A stretch of DNA of 64,000 nucleotides, from contig NZ_FMXO01000013.1 in the NCBI RefSeq assembly GCF_900104215.1, positions 62,001 through 126,000 on the forward strand, in the 5' to 3' direction. Below are positions 9,183 to 17,419 of this stretch, one piece after another. How positions within the stretch are numbered: the first letter of the stretch is position 1; every line of letters starts with the position of its first letter. Below the pieces are notes generated by a model. That model was not told the DNA's origin, searched no databases, and saw only the letters and a list, made by a program, of their open reading frames with translations. The position numbers were made by a program, and so were the translations under genes. Source of the stretch: Desulfonatronum thiosulfatophilum. GTDB lineage: Bacteria; Desulfobacterota; Desulfovibrionia; Desulfovibrionales; Desulfonatronaceae.

Positions 9183-9917
9183 TCAAATATCTGGGTCGGT
9201 CAAGCCGTTTTCCTCGACCTCGACCTGACCGGAAATCCAGGGCAGTTCACGCTGCACGCGGTTCAGAAACGCGCCGGCGAAATTGATCAGTTCCACCTCG
9301 ATGCTGCCCAGCTGACCGCGAAAAAAATTGTAGGCGACGGACGCGGGAATAGCCACGGCCAGACCTATAGCCGTAGCCACGAGGGCCTCGGAGAGTCCCG
9401 GAGCCACCGTGGCCAGGGAGGCGCTGCCCATCAAGCCGATGGCATGAAAGGAGTGCATGATGCCCCATACCGTGCCGAACAGGCCGATAAAGGGGGCGGA
9501 ACTGGCGCAGGTGGCCAAAAAAGAGAGCGATGACGCCATGTTGCGAAGCGAATTGCTCACGTTCTGACGCAGGACGCGCCGCAGGTTGTCCATGGCAATG
9601 CGGCTTCTCTGGGCCGCGGGCAGAGCAGAACCCTCCAGCCGTTTCAATTCCGCCACCGCCTGATATGCCAAAGGATACAGGGGCGAATCCGCGCTTCGAG
9701 CCAGGATATGCACGGCCGAACCAAGATCCGGGGCGTTCTGAAAACGCTTGAAATCAGCAAGAGCCTGTTGCTTTGCCCGGCGCAGAATGATGATTTTATA
9801 AAAGATAATGCTCCAACTGGCCAAGGACATGCCCACCAGAAGCAGCATGACCAATTGCACGACAATGGTAGCCTGACGCACCAGATCCCAAATGCCTGAT
9901 TGAGGAACAAATTCCAT
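9183..9917 (-). CDS. tolQ: Proton-channel protein TolQ (MotA/TolQ/ExbB family)
   Basis: This 244-residue protein has three membrane segments: one near the N-terminus (about 15-36) and two after residue 130. The pattern LSFLATCASSAPFIGLFGTVWGI, split in the family signature, is typical, as is the stretch APGLSEALVATAIGLAVAIPA. TolQ is the stator-like partner of TolR. This is the first gene of the tol operon, and the 165-base AT-rich space upstream (to the sirtuin gene) probably holds the operon promoter, although no clear -10/-35 pair stands out. Confidence 0.95.
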   Translation of the reverse strand: MEFVPQSGIWDLVRQATIVVQLVMLLLVGMSLASWSIIFYKIIILRRAKQQALADFKRFQNAPDLGSAVHILARSADSPLYPLAYQAVAELKRLEGSALPAAQRSRIAMDNLRRVLRQNVSNSLRNMASSLSFLATCASSAPFIGLFGTVWGIMHSFHAIGLMGSASLATVAPGLSEALVATAIGLAVAIPASVAYNFFRGQLGSIEVELINFAGAFLNRVQRELPWISGQVEVEENGLTDPDI

Positions 9918-10082
9918 GGAAATCCCTGTTGTTCAAACGTTGGCGATTGATAAAAATAAAAATGACATGGACGAAGCGTTCAAACAATGACCGTATCAAG
10001 CAAAACACGTTGATTCTTGCATCTGCTAAATTAAATTAAAAAATATGAGTACATGTACAGAAACACAAGTTGTTGCGCTGCC

Positions 10083-10859
10083 TCACCTGCTGGAGAACAA
10101 GGACTGAGATTCGCCTTCTGTCAGCAGATCCGCCAGGACCGGCAAGCATTCCTCTGCCGGGAGATCCAGGCGGACATCAGCCAAGTTGCCGTAAGCGGTC
10201 TGCCCCAGGTTGATCTCCAAAACCCGCCCTCCCTGAGCCTTAACTTGGTAGGGAATGACATTGGCCGGCGCCACATCACCGGACGTGCCGATGATCACGA
10301 CCAGGTCCGCCTGTTCACTCCAGTGTCGGCTGCGGTTCAACGCCTCATGGGGAATGGCCTCCCCGAAAAAGACCAGGGTCGGCCGGATGACTCTGCGACA
10401 GACGTCGCAAAGCCAGGGCAGATCGGCTTTTTGAAGTCCAACGGCCGCGGCGGCCGGATATTCGCGCCGGCACCCGTTGCAGTAGAATCCGCGACAATTG
10501 CCGTGGAACTCGATGACATTGCGCGTGCCGGCCTGCTGATGCAATCCGTCGATGTTCTGGGTGATCACGCAACTCAGCGCTCCGGCCTGTTCAAGCCTGG
10601 TCAACGCCAAGTGCGCCGGATTGGGTTTTGCCTGCTCGAACATCTCCAAAGCGGACAGCAGAAAATCCCAGACTGCCTTGGGATTATGCTCCAGCCCCCA
10701 GGTGCTCGCGACCACGCTGGCATCGAACTGGGACCACAATCCCCCCGGACTTCGAAAGTCCGGGATGCCGCTGGGCACGGATATTCCGGCCCCGGTCAGG
10801 GCAATGACGCGGCGGGAATTTTGCCAGATGTCGGCTGCCTGTTGCAACAAAAGGCTCAT
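10083..10859 (-). CDS. cobB: NAD-dependent protein deacylase, sirtuin family
   Basis: This 258-residue sirtuin removes acyl groups from protein lysines using NAD. The Rossmann signature TGAGIS (about residue 22) is present with GIPDFRSPGG. The active-site motif ITQNIDGLHQQAG is followed by the catalytic histidine in FHGNC. Four zinc-binding cysteines appear as CNGC and CDVC. GTSGDVAPAN and INLG complete the NAD pocket. The residues A and YxxR, linked to desuccinylase activity, are not obvious in the N-terminal helix, so plain deacetylation is more likely. No strong ribosome site is visible before the ATG. It lies 65 bases downstream of the PHP gene on the same strand. Confidence 0.93.
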   Translation of the reverse strand: MSLLLQQAADIWQNSRRVIALTGAGISVPSGIPDFRSPGGLWSQFDASVVASTWGLEHNPKAVWDFLLSALEMFEQAKPNPAHLALTRLEQAGALSCVITQNIDGLHQQAGTRNVIEFHGNCRGFYCNGCRREYPAAAAVGLQKADLPWLCDVCRRVIRPTLVFFGEAIPHEALNRSRHWSEQADLVVIIGTSGDVAPANVIPYQVKAQGGRVLEINLGQTAYGNLADVRLDLPAEECLPVLADLLTEGESQSLFSSR

Positions 10860-10924
10860 GGGGAGAAATGAATGCAGATCATGAAGTTGAATGCGAGGAA
10901 GCGCAAAGAATAATCACTCGAAAC

Positions 10925-11602
10925 TCAAGGCTGCGGGTTGGATGCATATCCGGATTTCCTTTTGCGATCAACCAGCGCCCAGGAGTTGGCTTCGGCCTGA
11001 AGATACTCGTCCTGGGTCATCCCCGCTCCGAGCGCAATGCGTTGCCGAAGCTCCCGGGAAACCATGTCGCCGGCCCCGTGCGCGTCGTTGTTGATGACCA
11101 GTCTGGCGCCGAATTCCCGGGCCATGGCCGCGACATGGCCATTGGTCAGGCTGTGCCCCTTGCGGGTGGTGATCTCCAGATGCACGCCCTTATCCGCTGC
11201 CAGTCTGGTTTCCTCGGCACTGATCAGGCCGGGGTGGGCCAAAATATCCACCCCGGCCTCGATAGCCGCAAGATTCGTCCCGGTTTCCACCGGTTCGACA
11301 ATGGTCTCACCGTGCACTACAATGAGTTGGGCTCCGTTCATTCGGGCTGTTTCCGTCATCCGGGCGATCAGCCCTGGGGGGACATGCGTCAACTCCACCC
11401 CCAGCAGAATGTCCAGGCCATAATAGGCGGCGCCCTGCCCGGCAACCCGGTTCAGATTCTCCAGCAACAGAAACAGGTTGCTGGCATCCGCATGGTCGGT
11501 GAAGGCCATGGCCTGGTATCCGGCCACCTTGGCCCGCCGCGCCGATTCCGAGGGCAGGAAGGCCCCGTCGCTGAAGATGGTATGGGTATGCAGATCAATC
11601 AT
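10925..11602 (-). CDS. PHP-domain phosphoesterase (histidinol-phosphatase-like)
   Basis: This 225-residue metal-dependent phosphoesterase of the polymerase-and-histidinol-phosphatase family begins with the metal motif MIDLHTHTIFSDG. Further metal ligands are in AFTDHAD, VVHGETI, DILAHPG and INNDAHGAG. The open frame extends upstream to 11803, but that part only shadows the DUF151 gene; the ATG at 11602 is 4 bases after that gene's stop and begins right at the motif. The natural substrate is unknown. It resembles the stand-alone PHP proteins annotated as hydrolases, not HisK with certainty, and no histidine-synthesis genes are nearby. Confidence 0.85.
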   Translation of the reverse strand: MIDLHTHTIFSDGAFLPSESARRAKVAGYQAMAFTDHADASNLFLLLENLNRVAGQGAAYYGLDILLGVELTHVPPGLIARMTETARMNGAQLIVVHGETIVEPVETGTNLAAIEAGVDILAHPGLISAEETRLAADKGVHLEITTRKGHSLTNGHVAAMAREFGARLVINNDAHGAGDMVSRELRQRIALGAGMTQDEYLQAEANSWALVDRKRKSGYASNPQP

Positions 11603-11606
11603 TAAA

Positions 11607-12101
11607 TCACATCTTGTACTTTGTGTCGTCGACCGAATACTTTTCCAGAATCTCATTCCATTGCTGGGCGTCTTCGGTCTTGAGCACGGCTTGATACTGG
11701 TTTTCCCGCACCTCGACAATCTGGGCCAGCACTTCCTCGCTGACCCGAATCGGCACCTGGGCCCGCAATCCGAGGGCGATGGCATCCGAAGGACGGGAAT
11801 CAATCCGCTTCAGGGAATCCCCCTGCAGCACCTCAATTTCCGAATAGTATGTGTTCTCATGCAGCCGAACCACGTCTACGAAACGAATTTTTCCGCCCAG
11901 AGCCTCAATGGCCTGCAGGAGCAGATCATGGGTCATGGGGCGCGGCAAGCGAACATCGTTGAGCACCATGGAGATGGCCACGGCTTCCATGGCGCCGATC
12001 CAGATAGGCAGAACCTGTTTCTCCGCCTTGTCCTTGAGAATCAAAACAGGCACCTGACTGTCCTCGTCCAATGCCAATCCGTAAATTTGCATTTCAATCA
12101 T
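11607..12101 (-). CDS. Bifunctional nuclease family protein (DUF151)
   Basis: This 164-residue protein belongs to the DUF151 family, whose plant member has RNase/DNase activity and whose bacterial role is unclear. The core motifs are visible: VLILKDKAEKQVLPIWIG, DVRLPRPMTHDLL and RIDSRPSDAIALGLRAQVPI. The start is taken at 12101 because a full GGAGGT lies 4 bases upstream and the ATG overlaps the miaB stop (ATGA). This makes it the second gene of a miaB-DUF151-PHP run. Confidence 0.9.
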   Translation of the reverse strand: MIEMQIYGLALDEDSQVPVLILKDKAEKQVLPIWIGAMEAVAISMVLNDVRLPRPMTHDLLLQAIEALGGKIRFVDVVRLHENTYYSEIEVLQGDSLKRIDSRPSDAIALGLRAQVPIRVSEEVLAQIVEVRENQYQAVLKTEDAQQWNEILEKYSVDDTKYKM

Positions 12102-13441
12102 GGGACCTCCTCCATGCACCCCCAAAGGGAATGCTTTTTGGCTTCCAGGATGCGCACGGATACAATTTGTCCTGAAAAATCAAGATCCGAACCGGAAGGT
12201 GCGGCAAAATTCACGGTTCGACCGGATTCGTCGCGACCGCGAAAGCACTGAGTCGCCGCAGAGCGCTTCTTGCTCCGCCCCTCGACCAGCACTTCGGCCC
12301 GCTGCCCGACCCGTTCCTGCAGTGCAGCCTGCGAAATCTCATTTTGCAGGTCCTGCAGCGTCTTGAGCCGTGCGGCCTTGACGTCCTGGATGATCTTGTT
12401 CTCCATGGATGCGGCCCGGGTTCCGGGTCGGTCCGAGTACATAAAGGAATAACTGCTTTCAAAACCCACGTGACGCATGGCTTCCAGGGTTTGCTCAAAA
12501 TCCTGGTCCGTCTCCCCGGGGAAGCCGACGATCAGGTCGGTACTCAAGGCGATCTCCGGCCGCTCCCGGCGTAAGAGTTCCACCTTGTCCAGGTAATGTT
12601 CAAGTGTATATTTTCGGCCCATGGCCCGCAATACCGCATTGGAGCCGGACTGCAAGGGCAGGTGCAGTTGCGGGCACAGATTCGGGAAGCGGCCGAAAGC
12701 GGCAATGGTTTCGGACGAGAGATCCTTGGGATGTGATGTGGTGAAGCGAAGTCTCCGCAAGCCGGGCAATTCGGCAATATTTCGCAGCAGATCAGAAAAA
12801 ACCGGTTCCCTGCCCTTTGTGTCCAGTCCGTAACTGTTCACGTTCTGCCCCAGCAGAGTGAGGTCCCGTACCCCGCGGGACAACAGGCTCCGGCATTCGG
12901 CGATTACCGCCTCGCTGTTCCTGGAACGCTGCCGGCCTCTGGTCAACGGAACAATGCAGTAGGCGCAATAATTGTCGCAGCCCTGCATGATGTTGACAAA
13001 GGCTTGGCTTTGCACACCCTGGTCCGGCAATGCCGTGTCGCGCTCGGGAAACGATTCCGTGAAATCCAACAGGCTCAGGCGCAGGCCGGGTTCACGAGAT
13101 AGACGGGCCAAGGCTTCGGGAACCATGGGCAGGCCGTCCGGTCCGAAAACCAGGCGCACATAGGGAAAGCGGGCGAAAAAAGCCTCCCCCACCTGCTGGG
13201 CCACGCATCCGCCCACGGCCACGAAAAGCTCCGGGTTTCGACTCCAGTAATCCCGCAGTCGCCCCAGATGGCTGTAGACCTTCTGCTCCGGCTTGTCCCG
13301 CACGCTGCACGTATTCAAGATCAAGACCTCGGCCTGGTCCTCGTCGCTATCCTCCCAGCCCTTGTCCCGCATCGTCCGACCGAGCCACTGGGAATCATGG
13401 ACATTCATCTGACAGCCGAACGTGGTTATATGAAAACGCAT
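12098..13441 (-). CDS. miaB: tRNA-2-methylthio-N6-dimethylallyladenosine synthase MiaB
   Basis: MiaB is a radical SAM methylthiotransferase that modifies A37 of tRNAs. The 447-residue protein starts at 13441 (MRFHITTFGCQMN). The N-terminal UPF0004 domain has its three cluster cysteines in GCQMN, LNTCSVRD and GGCVAQQ. The radical SAM motif is CDNYCAYC (about residue 153), and a C-terminal TRAM domain includes VLVEGRSKK and GRTVNFAAP. The miaA partner is not in the window. Upstream lies a hexamer repeat array (13524-13657). Confidence 0.96.
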   Translation of the reverse strand: MRFHITTFGCQMNVHDSQWLGRTMRDKGWEDSDEDQAEVLILNTCSVRDKPEQKVYSHLGRLRDYWSRNPELFVAVGGCVAQQVGEAFFARFPYVRLVFGPDGLPMVPEALARLSREPGLRLSLLDFTESFPERDTALPDQGVQSQAFVNIMQGCDNYCAYCIVPLTRGRQRSRNSEAVIAECRSLLSRGVRDLTLLGQNVNSYGLDTKGREPVFSDLLRNIAELPGLRRLRFTTSHPKDLSSETIAAFGRFPNLCPQLHLPLQSGSNAVLRAMGRKYTLEHYLDKVELLRRERPEIALSTDLIVGFPGETDQDFEQTLEAMRHVGFESSYSFMYSDRPGTRAASMENKIIQDVKAARLKTLQDLQNEISQAALQERVGQRAEVLVEGRSKKRSAATQCFRGRDESGRTVNFAAPSGSDLDFSGQIVSVRILEAKKHSLWGCMEEVP

Positions 13442-13523
13442 TGTTCTCTCATATGTAACTGCTCTAATTATCTTTTGTTTCACTAAAAAGACATTCCTGG
13501 TTCAACTTGGCATTATTGTCAGG

Positions 13524-13657
13524 ATCGAAATCGAAATCGGTATCGAAATCGAAATCGGTATCGAAATCGGCATCGGAATCGAAATCGCAGTAATTTGATA
13601 ACCTATTTGTTTTTCTTTTCGATTGCGATTTCGATTTCGATTGCGATTGCGATTTCG
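13524..13657. repeat. Inverted pair of hexamer arrays (ATCG plus two variable bases), locus 1
   Basis: Eleven 6-base units run without a break from 13524 to 13589, each ATCG followed by AA, GT, GC, GA or CA. After a 30-base AT-rich spacer, six units in the opposite orientation (CGATTT or CGATTG) run from 13620 to 13655, plus a final CG. The two arms can pair into a long, imperfect hairpin. The array fills the gap between miaB and cysC. Translation in the reverse frame gives a D/F/T low-complexity peptide, which is not taken as a gene. Confidence 0.9.
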
Positions 13658-13690
13658 AAAAGGACCCGGGCATGGACTGAACTGGTCGTG

Positions 13691-14275
13691 CTACGTCGTT
13701 GCCCACTGTTCAAAAAAATGCAGCACCTGGTCCCTGGCCTCCGCAACGGTGACCGCCCCGGAATCCACCACGCATTCCGCCTGGGGGTCCTCTTCAAAGG
13801 GCACGTCCACTCCGACCACCTGTCCCAGCCCGGGGTGGTCCCTTCCCGTGCGTTGCCGATCCAGGGCCTTTTCATACAGGCCGGCCATGACCAGTCCCTC
13901 GGGGCGACCTTGTTCCCTCGCAATGGCGATTTCCAGCGGACAGCGGATATAGACTTCGGCAAACTTGCGAATCCGGGCTCTGGCTTGCCGACGCATGGCT
14001 GCCTGATAGGCAGTGCCGTCCATGATCACGCCCTGTCCCTGAGCCACGACATGTTCGGCTTCCTGGAGAAATAGCTCATAGGCCCGTGCCCGTTCCTCAG
14101 CGGAATAGGTCGGATTGGGAAAGTATGCCTTGCGGCGGGCATCCATTTCCAGATACGTCACAACCGCCCCGCATTCCCGCAAGGCTTCAAGAACCGCTTT
14201 GGCAATGGAGCTTTTACCGGAACCGGGCAGTCCGACAAACCACAAGGCCCAGCCCTGCTTTTCTGGATGCGTCAT
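13691..14275 (-). CDS. Adenylylsulfate (APS) kinase-like protein
   Basis: This 194-residue P-loop kinase has the Walker A GLPGSGKSS near residue 17. Later motifs fit the APS kinase fold: DARRKAY, MDGTAYQAA, YIRCPLEIAIAREQ and AGLYEKALDRQRTG. APS kinases phosphorylate adenosine phosphosulfate to PAPS. The ATG at 14275 is chosen because it directly precedes the fold; the frame extends to 14422 only over the upstream gene. It follows an APH-like kinase by 35 bases. The usual FISP(F/Y)R segment of classical CysC is replaced by DGTAYQAAMRR, so a different nucleotide-sulfate or other substrate is possible. Confidence 0.75.
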   Translation of the reverse strand: MTHPEKQGWALWFVGLPGSGKSSIAKAVLEALRECGAVVTYLEMDARRKAYFPNPTYSAEERARAYELFLQEAEHVVAQGQGVIMDGTAYQAAMRRQARARIRKFAEVYIRCPLEIAIAREQGRPEGLVMAGLYEKALDRQRTGRDHPGLGQVVGVDVPFEEDPQAECVVDSGAVTVAEARDQVLHFFEQWATT

Positions 14276-14310
14276 GAAAAAATGACTCGTTGTGAGGACT
14301 CGTTGTTGCT

Positions 14311-15417
14311 TCAGCTCATGTAGGAATTGATCCGGTCGTAGGCGAAACTGTCGTCCGCGAGGACATTTTCCATGAACCGGAACAATCCTTCCCGGACTTC
14401 CACCGGATGATTGGGATACCATTCCGGCGAAGCAATGACCAGGGACCGGAAAACATAAAAGGGAGCAATGACCTCCAGGATCTCGCGGTCATTGGTCCGC
14501 TCCAGGTATTCATCCCAGAAGGTCATGTACAGCCTCTCGAACGGTCCGGAAAGCTTGGGTTGATCATAGAGGCCGAAGAGCAGGTAGTTGCAGCTCATGG
14601 TGGAAATGTCATCCGCCGCATCGCCCCATTCGCCGCGACTGCGGTCCAGAACCCGAAAATCCCCGTCCGGCTGGATCAGGACGTTCCATGGATGGAAATC
14701 GCCATGCACCGCGGCCAGGCGATGCGAATAATTCCGGAGCTTCCAGCGTCGATCAATGAGCCGACATTCAAGATTCCGGAACCGGTCCGGCGGAAACATC
14801 TCATAGGGATGAGGGTAGGAATCCACCAGCCCGAAAATGCACTCCGAGGCGCCGATAAGATTCCGGATGCGCCGCAGATACAGATCCGGATCGTCTTTCT
14901 TTTCGGCGTGCACCCTGGCCAGCCAGCGGGCGAAGGATTGCGCTCTGTCCAGGTCCTGCTGCTCCAGTCCCTTTTTCCTGATCCGTTCCAGATCCCGAAA
15001 GTAATCATACCCCTGGACCATTTCATTAAGAATGAAAAATTCCCGGGGATCATTCACGGGAATCATGTCGTCTCTTTGGTTCACGTAGCCCAGAGCCAGG
15101 GGGCGAACATGTTTCTCCATCCTGGCGCTGGTCTCGTACTGAAACATGAGGATCGCCGCCCGGTCCCAATAAAACTGATGGCCGTACTTGTCGCCGCGCA
15201 TGGTGGAGAGCACGGCTTCCCTAGTTTCCCCGTTCTGCTCAAAACGAATGAAAACCGGTTTGCCGTAGCCGAAGTCCTTCATGCCCTGGGTGCCCTGCGC
15301 TCCGATCTCCCGCGCATCCAGCAAACGGACGCCGGAACCGAACTGATCCCGCAAATAGGCCTCGAGCTTGGACATGTTCATGCGCAAGGCCGGCCTTTTC
15401 TGGTTACGCATCGGCAT
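14311..15417 (-). CDS. Aminoglycoside-phosphotransferase-family (APH) kinase
   Basis: This 368-residue protein has an APH/choline-kinase-type fold. The catalytic loop reads HGDFHPWNVL (about residue 240), followed by the metal-binding aspartate in FRVLDRSRGEWGDAADD. N-terminal parts of the fold include REAVLSTMRGDKYGHQF. A near-perfect AGGAGGTG 7 bases upstream fixes the start at 15417. The substrate is unknown, and drug resistance is unlikely for a chromosomal gene in this setting. It is the middle gene of a three-kinase run between a PfkB-type and an APS-kinase-type gene. The N-terminal 30 residues lack the typical P-loop region of the best-known APH enzymes. Confidence 0.85.
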   Translation of the reverse strand: MPMRNQKRPALRMNMSKLEAYLRDQFGSGVRLLDAREIGAQGTQGMKDFGYGKPVFIRFEQNGETREAVLSTMRGDKYGHQFYWDRAAILMFQYETSARMEKHVRPLALGYVNQRDDMIPVNDPREFFILNEMVQGYDYFRDLERIRKKGLEQQDLDRAQSFARWLARVHAEKKDDPDLYLRRIRNLIGASECIFGLVDSYPHPYEMFPPDRFRNLECRLIDRRWKLRNYSHRLAAVHGDFHPWNVLIQPDGDFRVLDRSRGEWGDAADDISTMSCNYLLFGLYDQPKLSGPFERLYMTFWDEYLERTNDREILEVIAPFYVFRSLVIASPEWYPNHPVEVREGLFRFMENVLADDSFAYDRINSYMS

Positions 15418-15533
15418 AATGGCACCTCCTGAACAGTTTCATTACATCCGAAAACGAGGCCACCGAATGAGAGACGCTGCCGGCTGACCTGAAAAGCGAA
15501 CGTGCGACTCCCGCTACCACATCACTTCCGGCA

Positions 15534-16463
15534 TCATCCGTAGTTCTCGTTGTACCTGCTCCAAAACGCATCCTGGGAAAAGGAATGCTCCTGGGTGCCA
15601 TGGTGTTCCACGGCATAGGCGGCGCTGGTCATGCCCATCTTGGCGGCATCATTCACGCTTCGCCCATTCACCAACCCCTTGACCAGTCCGGCCCGGAAGG
15701 CATCGCCCGCTCCGGTGGGATCAACGACCGCGGATACCTTGGCTGCGGGGAGCCTGTTCTCTGCCTCCGGCCGCAGGACGATACATCCGTTTTCACCGAG
15801 CGTGGTGATGATGGTTCCGGCCCGCCGCAGCAATTCATCCCTGTCTGCTCCGGTATTTTTCATGATCATTTCCAATTCATAATCATTGGAAATGAGGATG
15901 TCTGCCCCGGTAAGCATTTCGAGCATTTTTTCCCCGGAAAAGGCAGGTATGTTCTGTCCCGGATCAAAGATGTAGCGCACGCCCTTTTCCCGGTACATCC
16001 GGCTGTAGTTGTACATGTCGTCGAGGTTTCCCGGAGCCACGACGGAAAGGGTGTCGTCCGGCGAGATATTGGAGAAATCAAAATTTGAGGAGTGGTTCAT
16101 GGCCGCCGGATTGAATCCGGTGATCTGGTTGTCGGATTGATCCGTGGTGATGTAGGCCGATGCGGTCAGTTCATCGGGAATGATCCGGATGGTTTCCTGG
16201 GCCAAGCCCAGTTTCCGCAGCCACTGTTCATAGCTCCCGAAATCCTTGCCCCCGGCCGCGGCCAGGATTTGCGGCTTTTCTCCCAGCAGGCTCAAGGAAT
16301 AGGCGATGTTTCCGGCCGTGCCGCCGAATTTTTCATTCACCCCGTTGACCAGGAAGCAGACGTTCAAAATGTGGATCTTGTCCGGCATGATGTGGTCGGC
16401 AAAACGGCCGGGAAACGGCATGATGCGGTCATAGGCGATGGATCCGGAAACAAGAATGTTCAT
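15534..16463 (-). CDS. PfkB-family carbohydrate/nucleoside kinase
   Basis: This 309-residue ribokinase-fold enzyme resembles adenosine- and sugar-kinase members. It begins MNILVSGSIAYDRI with GAGGT just upstream, so 16463 is preferred over the longer frame start at 16517. The first PfkB signature region is GGTAGNIAYSLSLLG. The second signature carries the catalytic base in DPTGAGDAFRAG (about residue 252). The conserved FDPGQ strand and ISNDYELE are also visible. The substrate cannot be assigned. It leads the PfkB - APH - CysC-like run, with a 116-base gap before the APH gene. A strong terminator of the preceding cutA unit lies just upstream. Confidence 0.88.
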   Translation of the reverse strand: MNILVSGSIAYDRIMPFPGRFADHIMPDKIHILNVCFLVNGVNEKFGGTAGNIAYSLSLLGEKPQILAAAGGKDFGSYEQWLRKLGLAQETIRIIPDELTASAYITTDQSDNQITGFNPAAMNHSSNFDFSNISPDDTLSVVAPGNLDDMYNYSRMYREKGVRYIFDPGQNIPAFSGEKMLEMLTGADILISNDYELEMIMKNTGADRDELLRRAGTIITTLGENGCIVLRPEAENRLPAAKVSAVVDPTGAGDAFRAGLVKGLVNGRSVNDAAKMGMTSAAYAVEHHGTQEHSFSQDAFWSRYNENYG

Positions 16464-16493
16464 ATTTACCTCATGGTAAAGATTTGAAACGTT

Positions 16494-16544
16494 AAAAAAA
16501 GATACGCAGTACCGCAAAAGCTGAAAGGCTCTTGCGGACTGCGT
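16494..16544 (-). terminator. Intrinsic terminator of the cytochrome c-cutA unit
   Basis: Read on the minus strand, a long stem (ACGCAGT with ACTGCGT, extended by CCGCAA with TTGCGG) is followed by seven U residues. It separates cutA from the pfkB-type gene downstream. Confidence 0.8.
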
Positions 16545-16599
16545 TTTATTGTCGCTTGGAGATACAGGCTGGTTGCTGAGACTGCTGGATTTTCTCGAT

Positions 16600-16923
16600 T
16601 TACCCGGCTGCTCCGGTTTCCTTACCGATCCAGTCCAGAAAGGGCTGATGGCCGCCGGTCAAGGGCCAGGAGACGATGCATGGGCAATCATAAGTATGAA
16701 CCTCACGGACGCGTCGGGTCAAATCTGGCAGCAATTCCTCTCGTGTTTTGGCCAGAACAACGACTTCCCGGCTTTCCTCAATGCTGCCTTCCCAATGGTA
16801 CATGGAGCGCATTCCTTCCAGCACGTTGACGCAGGCTGCCAATCGATTCTCGATCAATTCCCGGGCAATAACCTTGGCCTGATCCAAATTTTCGGCCGTC
16901 ATGTAGACCATGATCGGTTGCAT
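16600..16923 (-). CDS. cutA: Divalent-cation tolerance protein CutA
   Basis: CutA1 is a small trimeric, ferredoxin-like-fold protein linked to copper and other metal tolerance, with an unclear mechanism. The 107-residue form starting MQPIMVYMTA at 16923 is preferred, since an alternative GTG at 16932 adds only three residues. Family motifs are visible: AKVIARELIENRLAACVNVL, MYHWEG and YDCPCIVSWPLTGG. It follows the small cytochrome c gene by 9 bases on the same strand, so the two are probably co-transcribed. Confidence 0.94.
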   Translation of the reverse strand: MQPIMVYMTAENLDQAKVIARELIENRLAACVNVLEGMRSMYHWEGSIEESREVVVLAKTREELLPDLTRRVREVHTYDCPCIVSWPLTGGHQPFLDWIGKETGAAG

Positions 16924-16932
16924 GACCAACAC

Positions 16933-17202
16933 CTACATCCTGGTCAAGTATTCCAAAACGGCATCACGCTCCGGACTGTTCAGCAACCCGCTGCGCTTGC
17001 CGATCATACGATCAACCGTTCGCTCCCACCATGGCATATCCTGACCCGCCCGCCGGTGGACCCGATCCAGGTTATGGCATTGTGTACATCGTTCTTGTAC
17101 CAGCGCGTCACCATTTTGTGCTTCAGCGGAAATGACCACGGCCGAGAAAACAAGCACACACCCCAGAAGCAACACCCCGAACATGATGATGGATCTTTTC
17201 AT
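16933..17202 (-). CDS. Small monohaem c-type cytochrome, exported
   Basis: This 89-residue protein has an N-terminal signal peptide (residues 1-28, cut probably after AEA). It has one haem-binding motif CTQCH at about residue 39. The mature part is only about 60 residues, with a possible distal methionine near DMPWW, at RMIGKR or at the C-terminus (YLTRM). It would act as a periplasmic electron carrier. AAGGAG lies 8 bases before the start. Its neighbour is cutA, and no oxidase or reductase partner is next to it. Confidence 0.88.
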   Translation of the reverse strand: MKRSIIMFGVLLLGCVLVFSAVVISAEAQNGDALVQERCTQCHNLDRVHRRAGQDMPWWERTVDRMIGKRSGLLNSPERDAVLEYLTRM

Positions 17203-17419
17203 ATTTCTTCTCCTTGGTTGAGCATAAAGCTATACGATCATAAAAAATGAGAATTCAGGCTATGTCCTTTCCAACAATAATGCAATGAATACGCGTATCA
17301 TCCAAACAAACCATCCAAGCCAAAGCACTACATATATTGAGAAAGCAACCCAAGCCCTGCCGGGCAATCATGACGGATGCTCTGCTCTTCCGCTTCATGT
17401 GAATGGCTTTCGCATGCAT

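Noticed and set aside
8670-9533. Plus-strand open frame of 287 residues across tolR and tolQ
   Set aside because: It lies antisense to two well-supported genes and has no recognisable domain.
13524-13657. Possible CRISPR array
   Set aside because: Units are 6 bases with no unique spacers, and they occur as inverted arms; this is not a CRISPR structure.
13464-13706. Open frame encoding a DFDTDF-type repeat peptide
   Set aside because: It is the translation of the hexamer array; no ribosome site and no plausible function.
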